Shown: in pieces, positions 51,910-60,217 of the stretch
How the letters are laid out: each line of letters begins with the position of its first letter
Position numbering within the stretch: the stretch's first letter is position 1
Assembly: GCA_023443865.1 (NCBI GenBank)
Contig: JAEZST010000018.1
Span: 124,001 to 188,000, forward strand
Direction: 5' to 3'
From: Spirochaetota bacterium
GTDB lineage: Bacteria; Spirochaetota; Spirochaetia; Treponematales; Treponemataceae
Length of the DNA stretch: 64,000 bases
Notes under the pieces: model-generated
The model's input: only the letters and a program-made list of their open reading frames with translations
Told to the model about the DNA's origin: nothing
Database searches by the model: none
Position numbers and translations under genes: made by a program

Positions 51910-53546
51910 AGAAAGTCCGGTACCGCGATTCCCCATCTCCTGAATCCCGCCGCCTCGCTAAGGTGGCCTCTATCGAGAATGGCCTCGCCTTCCATGTCCG
52001 CGATGGTTCTCGCGACCCGAAGGACCCCGTGTCCGCCGCGGCCGGAAAGCCGCTCGTCTGCCATAAGTTCCCGGAAGAATTCGCGGGCTTGGCTCGTCAT
52101 GTTCGACACTCCCATCAAGGCCTCGGGCGCGAGGGCGCCGTTCGGGAGCCCCTTGTTCCGGTTTTCCTGCATGATTCGCGCGCGGCCGATCGCGAGCGTA
52201 AGTTCCCGGGTAGAATGCGTCGGCGGTCCCGAAAGCTCCGCGCCGTCCGGCGGCCGGACCTCTACCCTGAGGTCTATTCGGTCGAGAAGGGGGGCGGTCA
52301 GGCGTTTCCAGTAGCGGCTCACCGCCTCGGGCATGCAGGTGCATACCCGGCCGGGGGAGCCCGCGTTTCCGCAGGGGCAGGGGTTAATCGCCATCAATAA
52401 TTGAAATCGCGCGGGGAAGGTCACGTTTTTCCCCGCACGGCTCAGGGTTACCGTTCCCGATTCGATGGGGGAGCGGAGGGCCTGCAGGGCAGAGGCGCGA
52501 AAGAGGGCCGCCTCGTCAAGGAAGAGGGCCCCGCCGTGGGCGAGGGATATTTCCCCCGGACTGCAGCGTTGGCCGCCGCCGATCAGGCCTTCCAGGCTGG
52601 CATTGGGGTGCGGTTCCCTGAAGGGTGGCCGTAAAAGGAGCGCCGGCCCTTCCCTCGAGAGGGTTTCCGCTATTCCGTGGATTCGGGTGGCTTCAAGGGC
52701 CGTTTCGGGATTGAGGTCGGGGAGCAAGGCGGGAAAGCGCCGAAGCGTCATGGTTTTGCCGCAGCCCGGGGGACCGTAGGCGATCAGGTGGTGCCCTCCC
52801 GCCGCCGCGATTTGCAGCGCCCGAACCAGCGCCCTCTGTCCGCGTATGTCCTCAAAACCGGGGAGGTCCCCCGGTTCCGGGAAACGCGGGCTCGGGTCGT
52901 GCCCCCTCGTGAACCGCGTCGCGTCGCTCGGGGCGGCGCATTCGATTCCGCCCGGCGCTTCGAAAGGGGACGGAACCGTCTCGGCATCGCCTAGTCCCTC
53001 CAGGCGGCTTCGCCCGTCAAGGCCGGGGGGATCGCCGGCCGAGTATAGCGCGCGCAATAGGCCAACGGCTTGGGCAAGGGTTTCAACCCCGTAGACCTTC
53101 GCGCGGGGAACAAGGGATGCCTCGGCAAAATTTCCCGCGGGTACCATAAAAAGGTCGATACCCGCCTTTAGCCCGCAGGAAACCGCGGCGAGGGTGCCGG
53201 GCACGGGCCGTACGGCGCCGGAAAGCTCCAGTTCGCCCAGGACCATTATCATTCCCGTTCCGCCCGCCAGCCCCTCCGCGCTGCCGAGGACCGAAAGCGC
53301 GATGGGCAGGTCGAACGAGCTCCCTTCCTTCTTCAATCCCGCGGGGCATAGATTCAGTAAAATTCGCTCTTTCGGAAATTCCAGCCCCGAGTTCCTGATT
53401 GCCGCCCGCATCCGTTCCCGCGATTCGCGAATCGCCCCGTCGGGCAGGCCCACTACGTCTATCGCCGGTATGCCGCGCCGAAGGTCGGATTCCACTTTCA
53501 CCAACTCTCCCTCGTATCCGAATTGCGCGAATCCGTATATCTCCAT
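51906..53546 (-). CDS. comM: ComM/YifB-family Mg-chelatase-like AAA ATPase
   Basis: A 546-residue protein: an N-terminal Lon-protease-like fold (FGYEGELVKVESDLRRGIPA, IDVVGLPDGAIRESRERMRA), then an AAA domain with Walker A in AYGPPGCGKTMTLRR, Walker B with GGALFLDEAALF, and the family mark MAINPCPCGNAG with CTCMPEAVSRYWKRL. ComM is a hexameric helicase that extends branch migration in natural transformation. I start at the ATG at 53546; the frame runs open for 193 codons further but that part lies on the neighbour's start region and lacks family sequence. Confidence 0.9.
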   Translation of the reverse strand: MEIYGFAQFGYEGELVKVESDLRRGIPAIDVVGLPDGAIRESRERMRAAIRNSGLEFPKERILLNLCPAGLKKEGSSFDLPIALSVLGSAEGLAGGTGMIMVLGELELSGAVRPVPGTLAAVSCGLKAGIDLFMVPAGNFAEASLVPRAKVYGVETLAQAVGLLRALYSAGDPPGLDGRSRLEGLGDAETVPSPFEAPGGIECAAPSDATRFTRGHDPSPRFPEPGDLPGFEDIRGQRALVRALQIAAAGGHHLIAYGPPGCGKTMTLRRFPALLPDLNPETALEATRIHGIAETLSREGPALLLRPPFREPHPNASLEGLIGGGQRCSPGEISLAHGGALFLDEAALFRASALQALRSPIESGTVTLSRAGKNVTFPARFQLLMAINPCPCGNAGSPGRVCTCMPEAVSRYWKRLTAPLLDRIDLRVEVRPPDGAELSGPPTHSTRELTLAIGRARIMQENRNKGLPNGALAPEALMGVSNMTSQAREFFRELMADERLSGRGGHGVLRVARTIADMEGEAILDRGHLSEAAGFRRWGIAVPDFL

Positions 53547-53763
53547 GCGTCGTACCCCCGGCCCCTTGTCGCGTAAAAAGGGCGGCCCTGCCCGGGAATC
53601 GCCAAGATATCCGGAAACGGGCGAAATACCGGGGAACGGCGCTTTCGGGCGGAGAACGAGCCCCTTTTTCGGGGTAGCGCCGCCTTCGTTTATGGGCGTA
53701 GTGCGTTGACTGTGAATGAAATAAGGGTTATATGGAGGTATAGTTACAGAGGGAGAGCGTGAA

Positions 53764-55314
53764 ATGCAAATCGAGGATTTGAATCCGCAGTTGGTTGAAC
53801 GTCTGGAGAGCGAAGGGGTAGACCTGGACCGCATGCTCCGGTTTCTCGACGATTTAAATTCCGGAAAGTTCGATAACCAATTGACGGTGGTCCCCGAAAC
53901 CGTGCCTTCGCTTGACAATCCCGCTATCGTGGACCGCACGAAGCCAGCCTCCGTTACCGTATCCCTCGTTGAGGCCCGCGCGAAATTCGCGGAGCTCGGC
54001 ATTGCGTTGGACCCGCTCTCCATCGTCTCTCCGGCGTCCGCCGGGGGAGCCGGGGGCGCCGGAGCGGAAACCGTGACCTTCGACGAAGCGGCCTTGCGCC
54101 TTATCGGCATCCACCTGTATCCCAAGACCGCGTACGGGGTACTGAACGGCGGTTCCGCCTCGACCTATGCCGATTTCAAGAAAAACCGCGAATACGCGGA
54201 CGGGCTTTTTGACGAGTACCGGGACCTGTTCGACCGGCTGGCCGGGGAATGCAGGGGCCGGCCGAAGGGAATTACCCCGGCCTTCATCAATCCCGACGGT
54301 TCCCCCGGATACAGTTTCCTTCTCCTGAAGATGCGCATGCTGTTGGAACACCGGAAACTCTACGCCGAAACGACGGGGAATTCCGCCCGTGACGTTCTTC
54401 CCTCGTTTCAGATGACGAGCGTCCACACCGACGGGGCGATCGGCGAGGCCTATCGCGACTACGTTACCCGGCCGGAGCTGAAGGCCCTGGCCGATTCCCT
54501 GGGGTGCCCCTCCATCGAGATGTTCACCGAAACCCAATCCATGATGGCGGCGATCACGCATTCCTCCGAGGGCTCGCCGCGGCGTATCTTCGATCGCGCG
54601 TACGGAAAGGCGAACACCGGCCTGGCCATGCCCGGGGGGCACGGGCAAAACTTCGAGATACTCGCGCCCATTTACCGGCGCATGCACTCCTTGGGCATCC
54701 GATACGCCTGGCTCGGGAATATCGACAACATGGGCTTTACCGTCGATCCCGTCTCCCTCGCCATTTTTGCCCTTTCGGGGAAGGAAGCCGCCTTCGAGGA
54801 AGCCTGGAGGACCCCCATGGACGTGAAGGGCGGGATTCTCGTGTGCGACCGCGCGGGCAAGCTAACCTGCGCGGATATCGGCCCGGCAATCTCCACCGAA
54901 GACGTATTGGCCTTCGAAAAGTCGGGAAAGCCCGTGCTGTTCAATTGCGGGGTAGGGCTTTTTGACCTTGACCGGCTCATTCCCCGGCTGGACGATCTTC
55001 CGTACCAGTTGCCCCTGCGGGTTACGGATCAGGATAAGGACGCCGGGCGGTATGCCCAGGCCGAGCAGATAACCTGGGAAATAATCGCCCTCATGGACGA
55101 TCCCCTTTTTTTCGCGGTCGACAAGACCAAACGCTTCCTTGCGGCCAAAATGCTCATGGAAAACATCCTGACCAGCCTGCCCCCCCAGGGAGCCCCCTCG
55201 CGCGGCGATGGCCAGGCCTCGGTTTCCGCGATGCTTCATGAGGGATTGATACAACTCCTGGCGAACGAATACGCGCTCGTGCTTGAAAACGACCGCTGGA
55301 TACTCCCTCACTAA
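53764..55314 (+). CDS. UTP-glucose-1-phosphate uridylyltransferase-like (UDPGP family)
   Basis: A 516-residue protein that resembles the eukaryotic-type UDPGP family rather than bacterial GalU. It has a nucleotide-binding loop region around HLYPKTAYGVLNGGSASTYA, a sugar-nucleotide part (IEMFTETQSMMAAITHSSEG, TGLAMPGGHGQNFEILAPIY) and the telling YAWLGNIDNMGFTVDPVSLA. It would form UDP-sugars from UTP and a sugar-1-phosphate. N-terminal residues 1-100 are lineage-specific. GGGAGA precedes the ATG at 53764. A relative acting on another sugar or on N-acetylhexosamine is possible. Confidence 0.72.
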   Translation: MQIEDLNPQLVERLESEGVDLDRMLRFLDDLNSGKFDNQLTVVPETVPSLDNPAIVDRTKPASVTVSLVEARAKFAELGIALDPLSIVSPASAGGAGGAGAETVTFDEAALRLIGIHLYPKTAYGVLNGGSASTYADFKKNREYADGLFDEYRDLFDRLAGECRGRPKGITPAFINPDGSPGYSFLLLKMRMLLEHRKLYAETTGNSARDVLPSFQMTSVHTDGAIGEAYRDYVTRPELKALADSLGCPSIEMFTETQSMMAAITHSSEGSPRRIFDRAYGKANTGLAMPGGHGQNFEILAPIYRRMHSLGIRYAWLGNIDNMGFTVDPVSLAIFALSGKEAAFEEAWRTPMDVKGGILVCDRAGKLTCADIGPAISTEDVLAFEKSGKPVLFNCGVGLFDLDRLIPRLDDLPYQLPLRVTDQDKDAGRYAQAEQITWEIIALMDDPLFFAVDKTKRFLAAKMLMENILTSLPPQGAPSRGDGQASVSAMLHEGLIQLLANEYALVLENDRWILPH

Positions 55315-55396
55315 GGGGGAGGGTCAGGGCTGGTCCTTCCGGTCTTTCGTTATTTCGGCCTTCAACCTATTCCGGTAAAAAAAAAGTAGATTTTTG

Positions 55397-55425
55397 TTGA
55401 CAAATAAATAAACCGGTTTAATAAT
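55397..55425 (+). promoter_or_regulatory. promoter of the sugar ABC transporter
   Basis: TTGACA at 55397-55402, a 17-base spacer and AATAAT at 55420-55425 precede the binding-protein gene. The first operator (TAAACCGGTTTA, 55409-55420) lies in the spacer. Confidence 0.8.
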
Positions 55426-55453
55426 GAACTAAATCGGTTTATAAAACCGGTTT
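55409..55453. promoter_or_regulatory. three LacI-type operators
   Basis: Three palindromes with core AAACCGGTTT: TAAACCGGTTTA (55409-55420, perfect), TAAATCGGTTTA (55430-55441, one change) and AAACCGGTTT (55444-55453). CCGG at the centre and AT-rich arms fit LacI/GalR proteins; the repressor encoded at 59180-60217 is the obvious candidate. Confidence 0.75.
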
Positions 55454-55471
55454 AATTTGAAGGAGAGAGAA

Positions 55472-56746
55472 ATGAAGAAAATCATGTTCATCGCGATGAG
55501 CTTCGTGTTGCTCGCCGGCGCCGTATTTGCCGGTGGCAAGACCGATGCGGGAGCGAAGCAGGGCGTTTCCGCCGTGGAGCTTGAGCTGTACTACTACAAG
55601 CAGGAGAATCAAGAAGGCTTGCAGAAGCTGCTCGACGCGTATATGGCTAAAACGGGAGTCAAAATCAAGACCCTCATTATTCCGAACGACGCCGACGCGA
55701 CCATGTCCGCCCGCGCCGCGCAGGGACAGCTTCCCGATATCCTTCAGATGCAGAGCTATGCCCGCGTGTGGGAATACGCCGAGAAGGGATACGTGGTCGA
55801 TCTTTCCAAGCAGCCCGTGATGGGCAAGGTCGTCGACAGCTCCAAGGCTTCGGTTACCTGGAACGGCAAGCAGTGGGCCCTTCCCATGGACTACGCTGGT
55901 ATCGGCATTATCTATAACAAGCAAATTTTCGCGAAGTACGGGCTTACCCCCCCGACCACCTACCGCGAGCTGCAGCGGGTGACCGCCGCGCTGAAGTCCA
56001 ACGGCGTGATCCCCTTCGCCGGCCTTTTGAAGGAAAACTGGTCCGCGGGCCACTTCATTACCATGGTGCACACCGCCCTCCTCGTGGGCGACAAGGGAAT
56101 CGCTGTTGACAAGTTCGTTTCCGACATGAACGCGGGAAAGGCCAGCTACGGCGTGGTCGATACGGCGAAACTCTTCTCCGTCATGGACTTCTACCGCGAC
56201 AATATGGGCCCCAACGCCGTTGAGGACAACTGGAACGAGCAGCAGGCGCAGTTCGCCGAGGGCAAGGCCGCGATGATGGTTCAGGGCCTTTGGAGCTACG
56301 GCGCCGCCATCGGCACCAATCCCGCCCTCGACTGCGGTTTCATCCCCTTCCCGGTCTTCGACGACGCGAAAAAGAACAAGATCTACGCCGATATCGACTC
56401 GTGCTTCGGCGTTTCCGCCCAGTCCGCCCCCGAGAAGAAAGAGGCCGCCCTCGCGTTCCTCGAGTGGCTCGCCACCCCCGAAGCCCAGAAGATCTGGATC
56501 GAGGACTACAAGCTCGTTCCCGCCTTCAAGGACGCGGACCTTTCCAGCATGAAGCAGCCCTTCCAGGACCTCCTCGCGATGGTTTCCAAGAACGGCGCGT
56601 ACCCCTGGGCGTTCTCCGCCTACCCGACCGTGGCCTTCGAGGACGGTTGCAAAAACGGAGCCCAACAGTATATGTTTAGGAAGCTCTCCGGCGACAAGGT
56701 AATCCAGAGCATCGATCAGGTCTGGGCTACCGCCGTCAAGAAGTGA
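55472..56746 (+). CDS. sugar ABC transporter, extracellular binding protein
   Basis: A 424-residue solute-binding protein of the MalE/family-1 type. It has a signal peptide (KKIMFIAMSFVLLAGAVFA) without a lipobox cysteine, then ELYYYKQENQEGLQKLLDAY, PMDYAGIGIIYNKQIFAKYG, AEGKAAMMVQGLWSYG and CGFIPFPVFDD. It captures an oligosaccharide or sugar in the periplasm for the two permeases downstream. GGAGAG lies before the ATG at 55472. No ATPase is encoded here, so a shared MsiK/UgpC-type ATPase is probably used. The sugar is unknown. Confidence 0.92.
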   Translation: MKKIMFIAMSFVLLAGAVFAGGKTDAGAKQGVSAVELELYYYKQENQEGLQKLLDAYMAKTGVKIKTLIIPNDADATMSARAAQGQLPDILQMQSYARVWEYAEKGYVVDLSKQPVMGKVVDSSKASVTWNGKQWALPMDYAGIGIIYNKQIFAKYGLTPPTTYRELQRVTAALKSNGVIPFAGLLKENWSAGHFITMVHTALLVGDKGIAVDKFVSDMNAGKASYGVVDTAKLFSVMDFYRDNMGPNAVEDNWNEQQAQFAEGKAAMMVQGLWSYGAAIGTNPALDCGFIPFPVFDDAKKNKIYADIDSCFGVSAQSAPEKKEAALAFLEWLATPEAQKIWIEDYKLVPAFKDADLSSMKQPFQDLLAMVSKNGAYPWAFSAYPTVAFEDGCKNGAQQYMFRKLSGDKVIQSIDQVWATAVKK

Positions 56747-56772
56747 TCCCCGAGTAAGGGTAGCTAACCGCA

Positions 56773-56807
56773 GGGCCGCGATATCGCGTATATCGCGGCC
56801 CTTTTTT
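56773..56807 (+). terminator. intrinsic terminator after the binding-protein gene
   Basis: A 12-bp stem, GGGCCGCGATAT and ATATCGCGGCCC, with a CGCGT loop, is followed by six T's (56802-56807). It should lower permease expression relative to the binding protein. Confidence 0.9.
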
Positions 56808-56830
56808 CTGACATGAGGAGTGTTTGCGCC

Positions 56831-58351
56831 ATGGTACAACCCCGTTTCCAAAAGTATTTGTTTTTCGGAATCTTTCTGCTCCCCGCCTTCGTCCTTTACT
56901 CCGTTTTTTTCGTGTATCCCTTCTTAAACGGATTTTACGTGTCCCTTACCAATTGGGACGGACTTACCCCCCGCTCCCCGATCTCGATGGACGCGCCCGA
57001 ATTTGAATCCCGCATTCTCGGGAAAATCGACAATGACGCAGACAAGGATTTTATCCTTTCGATATATAAGAAGACCGAGGACGGCGCCTCCTGGAGCCGC
57101 CTTTCGCTGACCGGCTCCTCGCGCCGCCGTACCGAGGCGATCCTCTCCCGGGCCGGCTACGAGCCGGAGCGGAACCGCTTCGTGGGTTTCCAAAACTACG
57201 TCGATATCCTGAAGGGGAACGTTGGCGAAAGCTTCTATCCCCGGTCATTCGACCAGAATTTCTATACCATTACCTCCGCGCTGCCCGGCGAAATCGCGAA
57301 GGCCGATCTGGAGAAAAACTTTTTCCCCAAGCTTACGCCCCTCGACCGAAGCGTGTTCGAGAATTACTATCTCGACAACGGCGATACCTGGAAGCTCAAC
57401 TCCGCGTACAGCGAGTTCTCCTTCGAGGACACGATCTGGACCTGTCCCGAGATCGAGCGGGACGCCCTTATTCCTCCCGACGCGGTATCGTCTTTCATCG
57501 ATTCCCTGAAGCAGGCTTCCATACGCCGCAATATCACCGAACTGAACGGGGCCGTCGACTCCTTCCTGAACGATTGGCCCCTGTCCTTCTCGAGTACCTT
57601 GGCCGTGCGGAGCGGCGCGAACGGGATTTACTCCCTCGGCGAGGTTAAGGCGATCCTCGCGGGAAAATGGAACGCCCGCGGTTTCGATCTGGGCGTTATC
57701 GGGTTTACCCTCTTCTTCGCCTTCTTTTCGGTGGTAGGCATAAACCTGGTCGCGTTCGTCCTCGCCCTCGCCCTGGACACGGGCATACGGGGCCAAAAAT
57801 ACCTTCGATCGATCTTCTTCCTTCCCAACGTGCTTTCCATGATCATCGTCGCCCTGATATGGAAGATGCTTTTCTACCAGCTCTTTCCCCGCCTCACGGG
57901 AATTAGCCTCTGGTTGAGCGACCCCGCGAAAACGCCCTGGCTCATCGTGCTCGTGGCGATTTGGCAGGGGGCGGGGTATTATATGATCGTGTACCTCGCC
58001 GGGCTGCAGAACATTCCGACCGACGTGACCGAGGCCTCGAAGATCGACGGGGCGGGGCCCTGGCAGCGATTCACGAACATTACCCTGCCGCTGCTCGTGC
58101 CGGCGATCACGGTTTCGCTGTTCCTCACCGTGGCAAACGCGCTCAAGAGCTTTGACCTTATGTACGCCATGGTCGGCGGCGCGGCTTACACCCTCGGCAC
58201 GGTACCCATGGTGCTCGATATCTTCTTCGACGCCTTCGCGCGGAAACACGCCGGGCTTGCCACCGCGAAGGCCATGCTTTTGTTCGCGGCGATATTCGCG
58301 GTGACGGGCATTCAATTGTTCGTGATGAAAAAAAAGGAGATTGAACAGTAA
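56831..58351 (+). CDS. sugar ABC transporter permease (MalF-like, large loop)
   Basis: A 506-residue inner-membrane permease. The first membrane segment (YLFFGIFLLPAFVLYSVFFV) is followed by a soluble insert of roughly 230 residues, then the other segments from about residue 280 (LGVIGFTLFFAFFSVVGINL). The EAA loop EASKIDGAGPWQRFTNITLP contacts the ATPase. Most such permeases have about 300 residues; the insert sits like the periplasmic P2 loop of MalF. GAGGAG before the ATG at 56831 chooses it over an ATG at 56813. The TAA overlaps the next ATG by one base. Confidence 0.9.
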   Translation: MVQPRFQKYLFFGIFLLPAFVLYSVFFVYPFLNGFYVSLTNWDGLTPRSPISMDAPEFESRILGKIDNDADKDFILSIYKKTEDGASWSRLSLTGSSRRRTEAILSRAGYEPERNRFVGFQNYVDILKGNVGESFYPRSFDQNFYTITSALPGEIAKADLEKNFFPKLTPLDRSVFENYYLDNGDTWKLNSAYSEFSFEDTIWTCPEIERDALIPPDAVSSFIDSLKQASIRRNITELNGAVDSFLNDWPLSFSSTLAVRSGANGIYSLGEVKAILAGKWNARGFDLGVIGFTLFFAFFSVVGINLVAFVLALALDTGIRGQKYLRSIFFLPNVLSMIIVALIWKMLFYQLFPRLTGISLWLSDPAKTPWLIVLVAIWQGAGYYMIVYLAGLQNIPTDVTEASKIDGAGPWQRFTNITLPLLVPAITVSLFLTVANALKSFDLMYAMVGGAAYTLGTVPMVLDIFFDAFARKHAGLATAKAMLLFAAIFAVTGIQLFVMKKKEIEQ

Positions 58352-59172
58352 TGGCTTCCAAGGAACAAATTTTCAGGCGCGAATTACTGACCGTGGCGAT
58401 GGTCGTCATTGCCCTGGTCTTCTTCTACCCGGTAATCTTCGTGTTATTCAACGCCTTCAAGACCGAAGCCCGGATCACGCTCGACCCCATGGGCGTGCCC
58501 ACCTCCTTCTTTTTGGGCAACTTCGCCCGCGCGTGGAAGGTAATGCGGTTCCCCTCGGTTTTCGTGAACACCCTGGGAATCACGACGTTCGGCGTCGCGG
58601 GAATCGTCTTGGCGAGTTCCATGGCGGCCTATGCCCTGGCCCGGAACGAGTGGCGCCTTTCATGGATTATCTACGGCTTTTTCGTGTTCGCCCTGGTGAT
58701 CCCCTTCCAAATCATCATGGTGCCGATCGCCGTCCTTGCCGCGGACTTGAAACTCACGTCGATACCGGGCATTATACCCATGTATTGGGGTCTCGGCGTT
58801 CCGACCGCGGTTTTCATGTTCCACGGTTTCGTTAAGGGCGTCCCCCGGGAACTCGAGGAATCCGCGGCCATCGACGGCGCGGGTCCGTTTTACATCTTCT
58901 TTAAAATCGTGTTCCCGCTCCTGAAAACAATCATCGCCACCGTCGCGGTGATAGACGCCCTCTGGCTGTGGAACGATTTCCTATTGCCCCTGATCGTAGT
59001 GAAGGAAGGCACGATTCAGCTCGCGCAAATGGCGTTCAACGGGCAATTCCTGAAGGAATACGGTCCCATGAGCGCGTCGTTGACGTTGTCGGCCCTGCCG
59101 ATCGTGCTCTTTTACCTGGGTTTACAAAAATATATTATAAAAGGCATCGCCTCCGGCGCGGTGAAAGGCTGA
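58351..59172 (+). CDS. sugar ABC transporter permease (MalG-like)
   Basis: A 273-residue permease with six membrane segments: LLTVAMVVIALVFFYPVIFV, NTLGITTFGVAGIVLASSMA, IIYGFFVFALVIPFQIIMVP, PMYWGLGVPTAVFMFHGFVK and others. The coupling EAA motif is LEESAAIDGAGPFYIFFKIV. It is the standard partner of the larger permease and is translationally coupled to it. The LacI gene follows eight bases after its stop, as part of the same operon. Confidence 0.93.
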   Translation: MASKEQIFRRELLTVAMVVIALVFFYPVIFVLFNAFKTEARITLDPMGVPTSFFLGNFARAWKVMRFPSVFVNTLGITTFGVAGIVLASSMAAYALARNEWRLSWIIYGFFVFALVIPFQIIMVPIAVLAADLKLTSIPGIIPMYWGLGVPTAVFMFHGFVKGVPRELEESAAIDGAGPFYIFFKIVFPLLKTIIATVAVIDALWLWNDFLLPLIVVKEGTIQLAQMAFNGQFLKEYGPMSASLTLSALPIVLFYLGLQKYIIKGIASGAVKG

Positions 59173-59179
59173 GTGAAAC

Positions 59180-60217
59180 ATGCGCGCGACGATTAACGAC
59201 ATTGCACGGCAAGCGGGAGTATCGAAAACCACGGTATCCTTCGCGTTCAATAATCCCTCGAAGATCTCCCAGGAGACGTACGCCCGGATTATGAGCATCG
59301 CGCAGGAGCTTGGCTACGTTCCCGACCCGGTCGCGCGCACCCTCGCCATGAAACAAACGGGCTCCATCGGCCTGCTCTTGCCCCAGGCCATACAGGAAGT
59401 GTTTCTAAACCCCTATATCGGCGAGATTCTCCGGGGCATCGGTTTCGTGTGCGACCATGAGGGCCTTTCGCTGAGCGTATTATCGCCCCTCAAGGGCGTG
59501 CTCACCCAGACGATACGGAACGCGGCGGTGGACGGCATAATGACGCTGGGTATCGGGCCGGGCATGAGCGTGCTCGAGCTGTTCCATCAGCGGGGACTTC
59601 CCTTCGTGACGATCGACGGCGGAAACGCCGAGGGAATCGTGAACGTCGGCATTGACGAGCAAGCCAGCTCGGAACGCCTCATGAACGCCATACTCGCCCA
59701 GGGCCACCGGGATATCGCCATTTTCATGCTGAAGAACGTTACCCTCTCGGAAAACGGCGACCACTTCAGCCTTACGAACGATAACCGGCTGAGCGGCTTT
59801 AACGCGGCCTTGCAGCGCCATGGCCTTTCCATGGGCGCCCATACGGGCATTCAGGTGTATCATACCGAGGTTTCCATGAGGTCGGGCCGAGAAACGGCCC
59901 GAGAGGTGCTGGCCCGGCCGCGACGGCCCACGGCGATTATTTGCCTAGCGGACATTCAGGCCGTGGGCGTGTATGAGGAATGCAAGGTTTTGGGCCTTTC
60001 GATTCCCGGCGACATCTCGGTATTCGGATTCGACGATATTCCCCTCTCTCCCTTCCTGAGCCCGCCCCTCGCCACCGTGCATCAGCCCGGGTTCCGCAAG
60101 GGGGAAACGGCGACCCGCCTTTTGGTTGACCTGATCAACAAGAAAACGCCTACCTCGGTTACCCTCGAAACGGAGCTGATTCTCCGGGAGTCACTGGGTC
60201 CGGCGCCGAGGCTTTAA
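59180..60217 (+). CDS. LacI-family transcription repressor
   Basis: A 345-residue LacI/GalR repressor. The N-terminal helix-turn-helix is TINDIARQAGVSKTTVSFAF with the hinge region PDPVARTLAMKQTGSIG, and the rest is a periplasmic-binding-protein-like effector domain ending DISVFGFDDIPLSPFLSPPL, TVHQPGF. It is the last gene of the ABC operon and probably binds the AAACCGGTTT operators at the promoter, closing a feedback loop. The inducer is likely the transported sugar or a product. Its 3' end overlaps the convergent ROK gene by four bases. Confidence 0.93.
   Translation: MRATINDIARQAGVSKTTVSFAFNNPSKISQETYARIMSIAQELGYVPDPVARTLAMKQTGSIGLLLPQAIQEVFLNPYIGEILRGIGFVCDHEGLSLSVLSPLKGVLTQTIRNAAVDGIMTLGIGPGMSVLELFHQRGLPFVTIDGGNAEGIVNVGIDEQASSERLMNAILAQGHRDIAIFMLKNVTLSENGDHFSLTNDNRLSGFNAALQRHGLSMGAHTGIQVYHTEVSMRSGRETAREVLARPRRPTAIICLADIQAVGVYEECKVLGLSIPGDISVFGFDDIPLSPFLSPPLATVHQPGFRKGETATRLLVDLINKKTPTSVTLETELILRESLGPAPRL

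Noticed and set aside
53547..54125. 193-residue N-terminal extension of the ComM frame
   Set aside because: It lacks ComM family sequence and lies antisense to the start of the uridylyltransferase gene.
55439..58315. Large minus-strand frames opposite the ABC-transporter genes (470 and 356 residues)
   Set aside because: Antisense shadows; the plus-strand genes have signal peptides, membrane segments and ribosome-binding sites.
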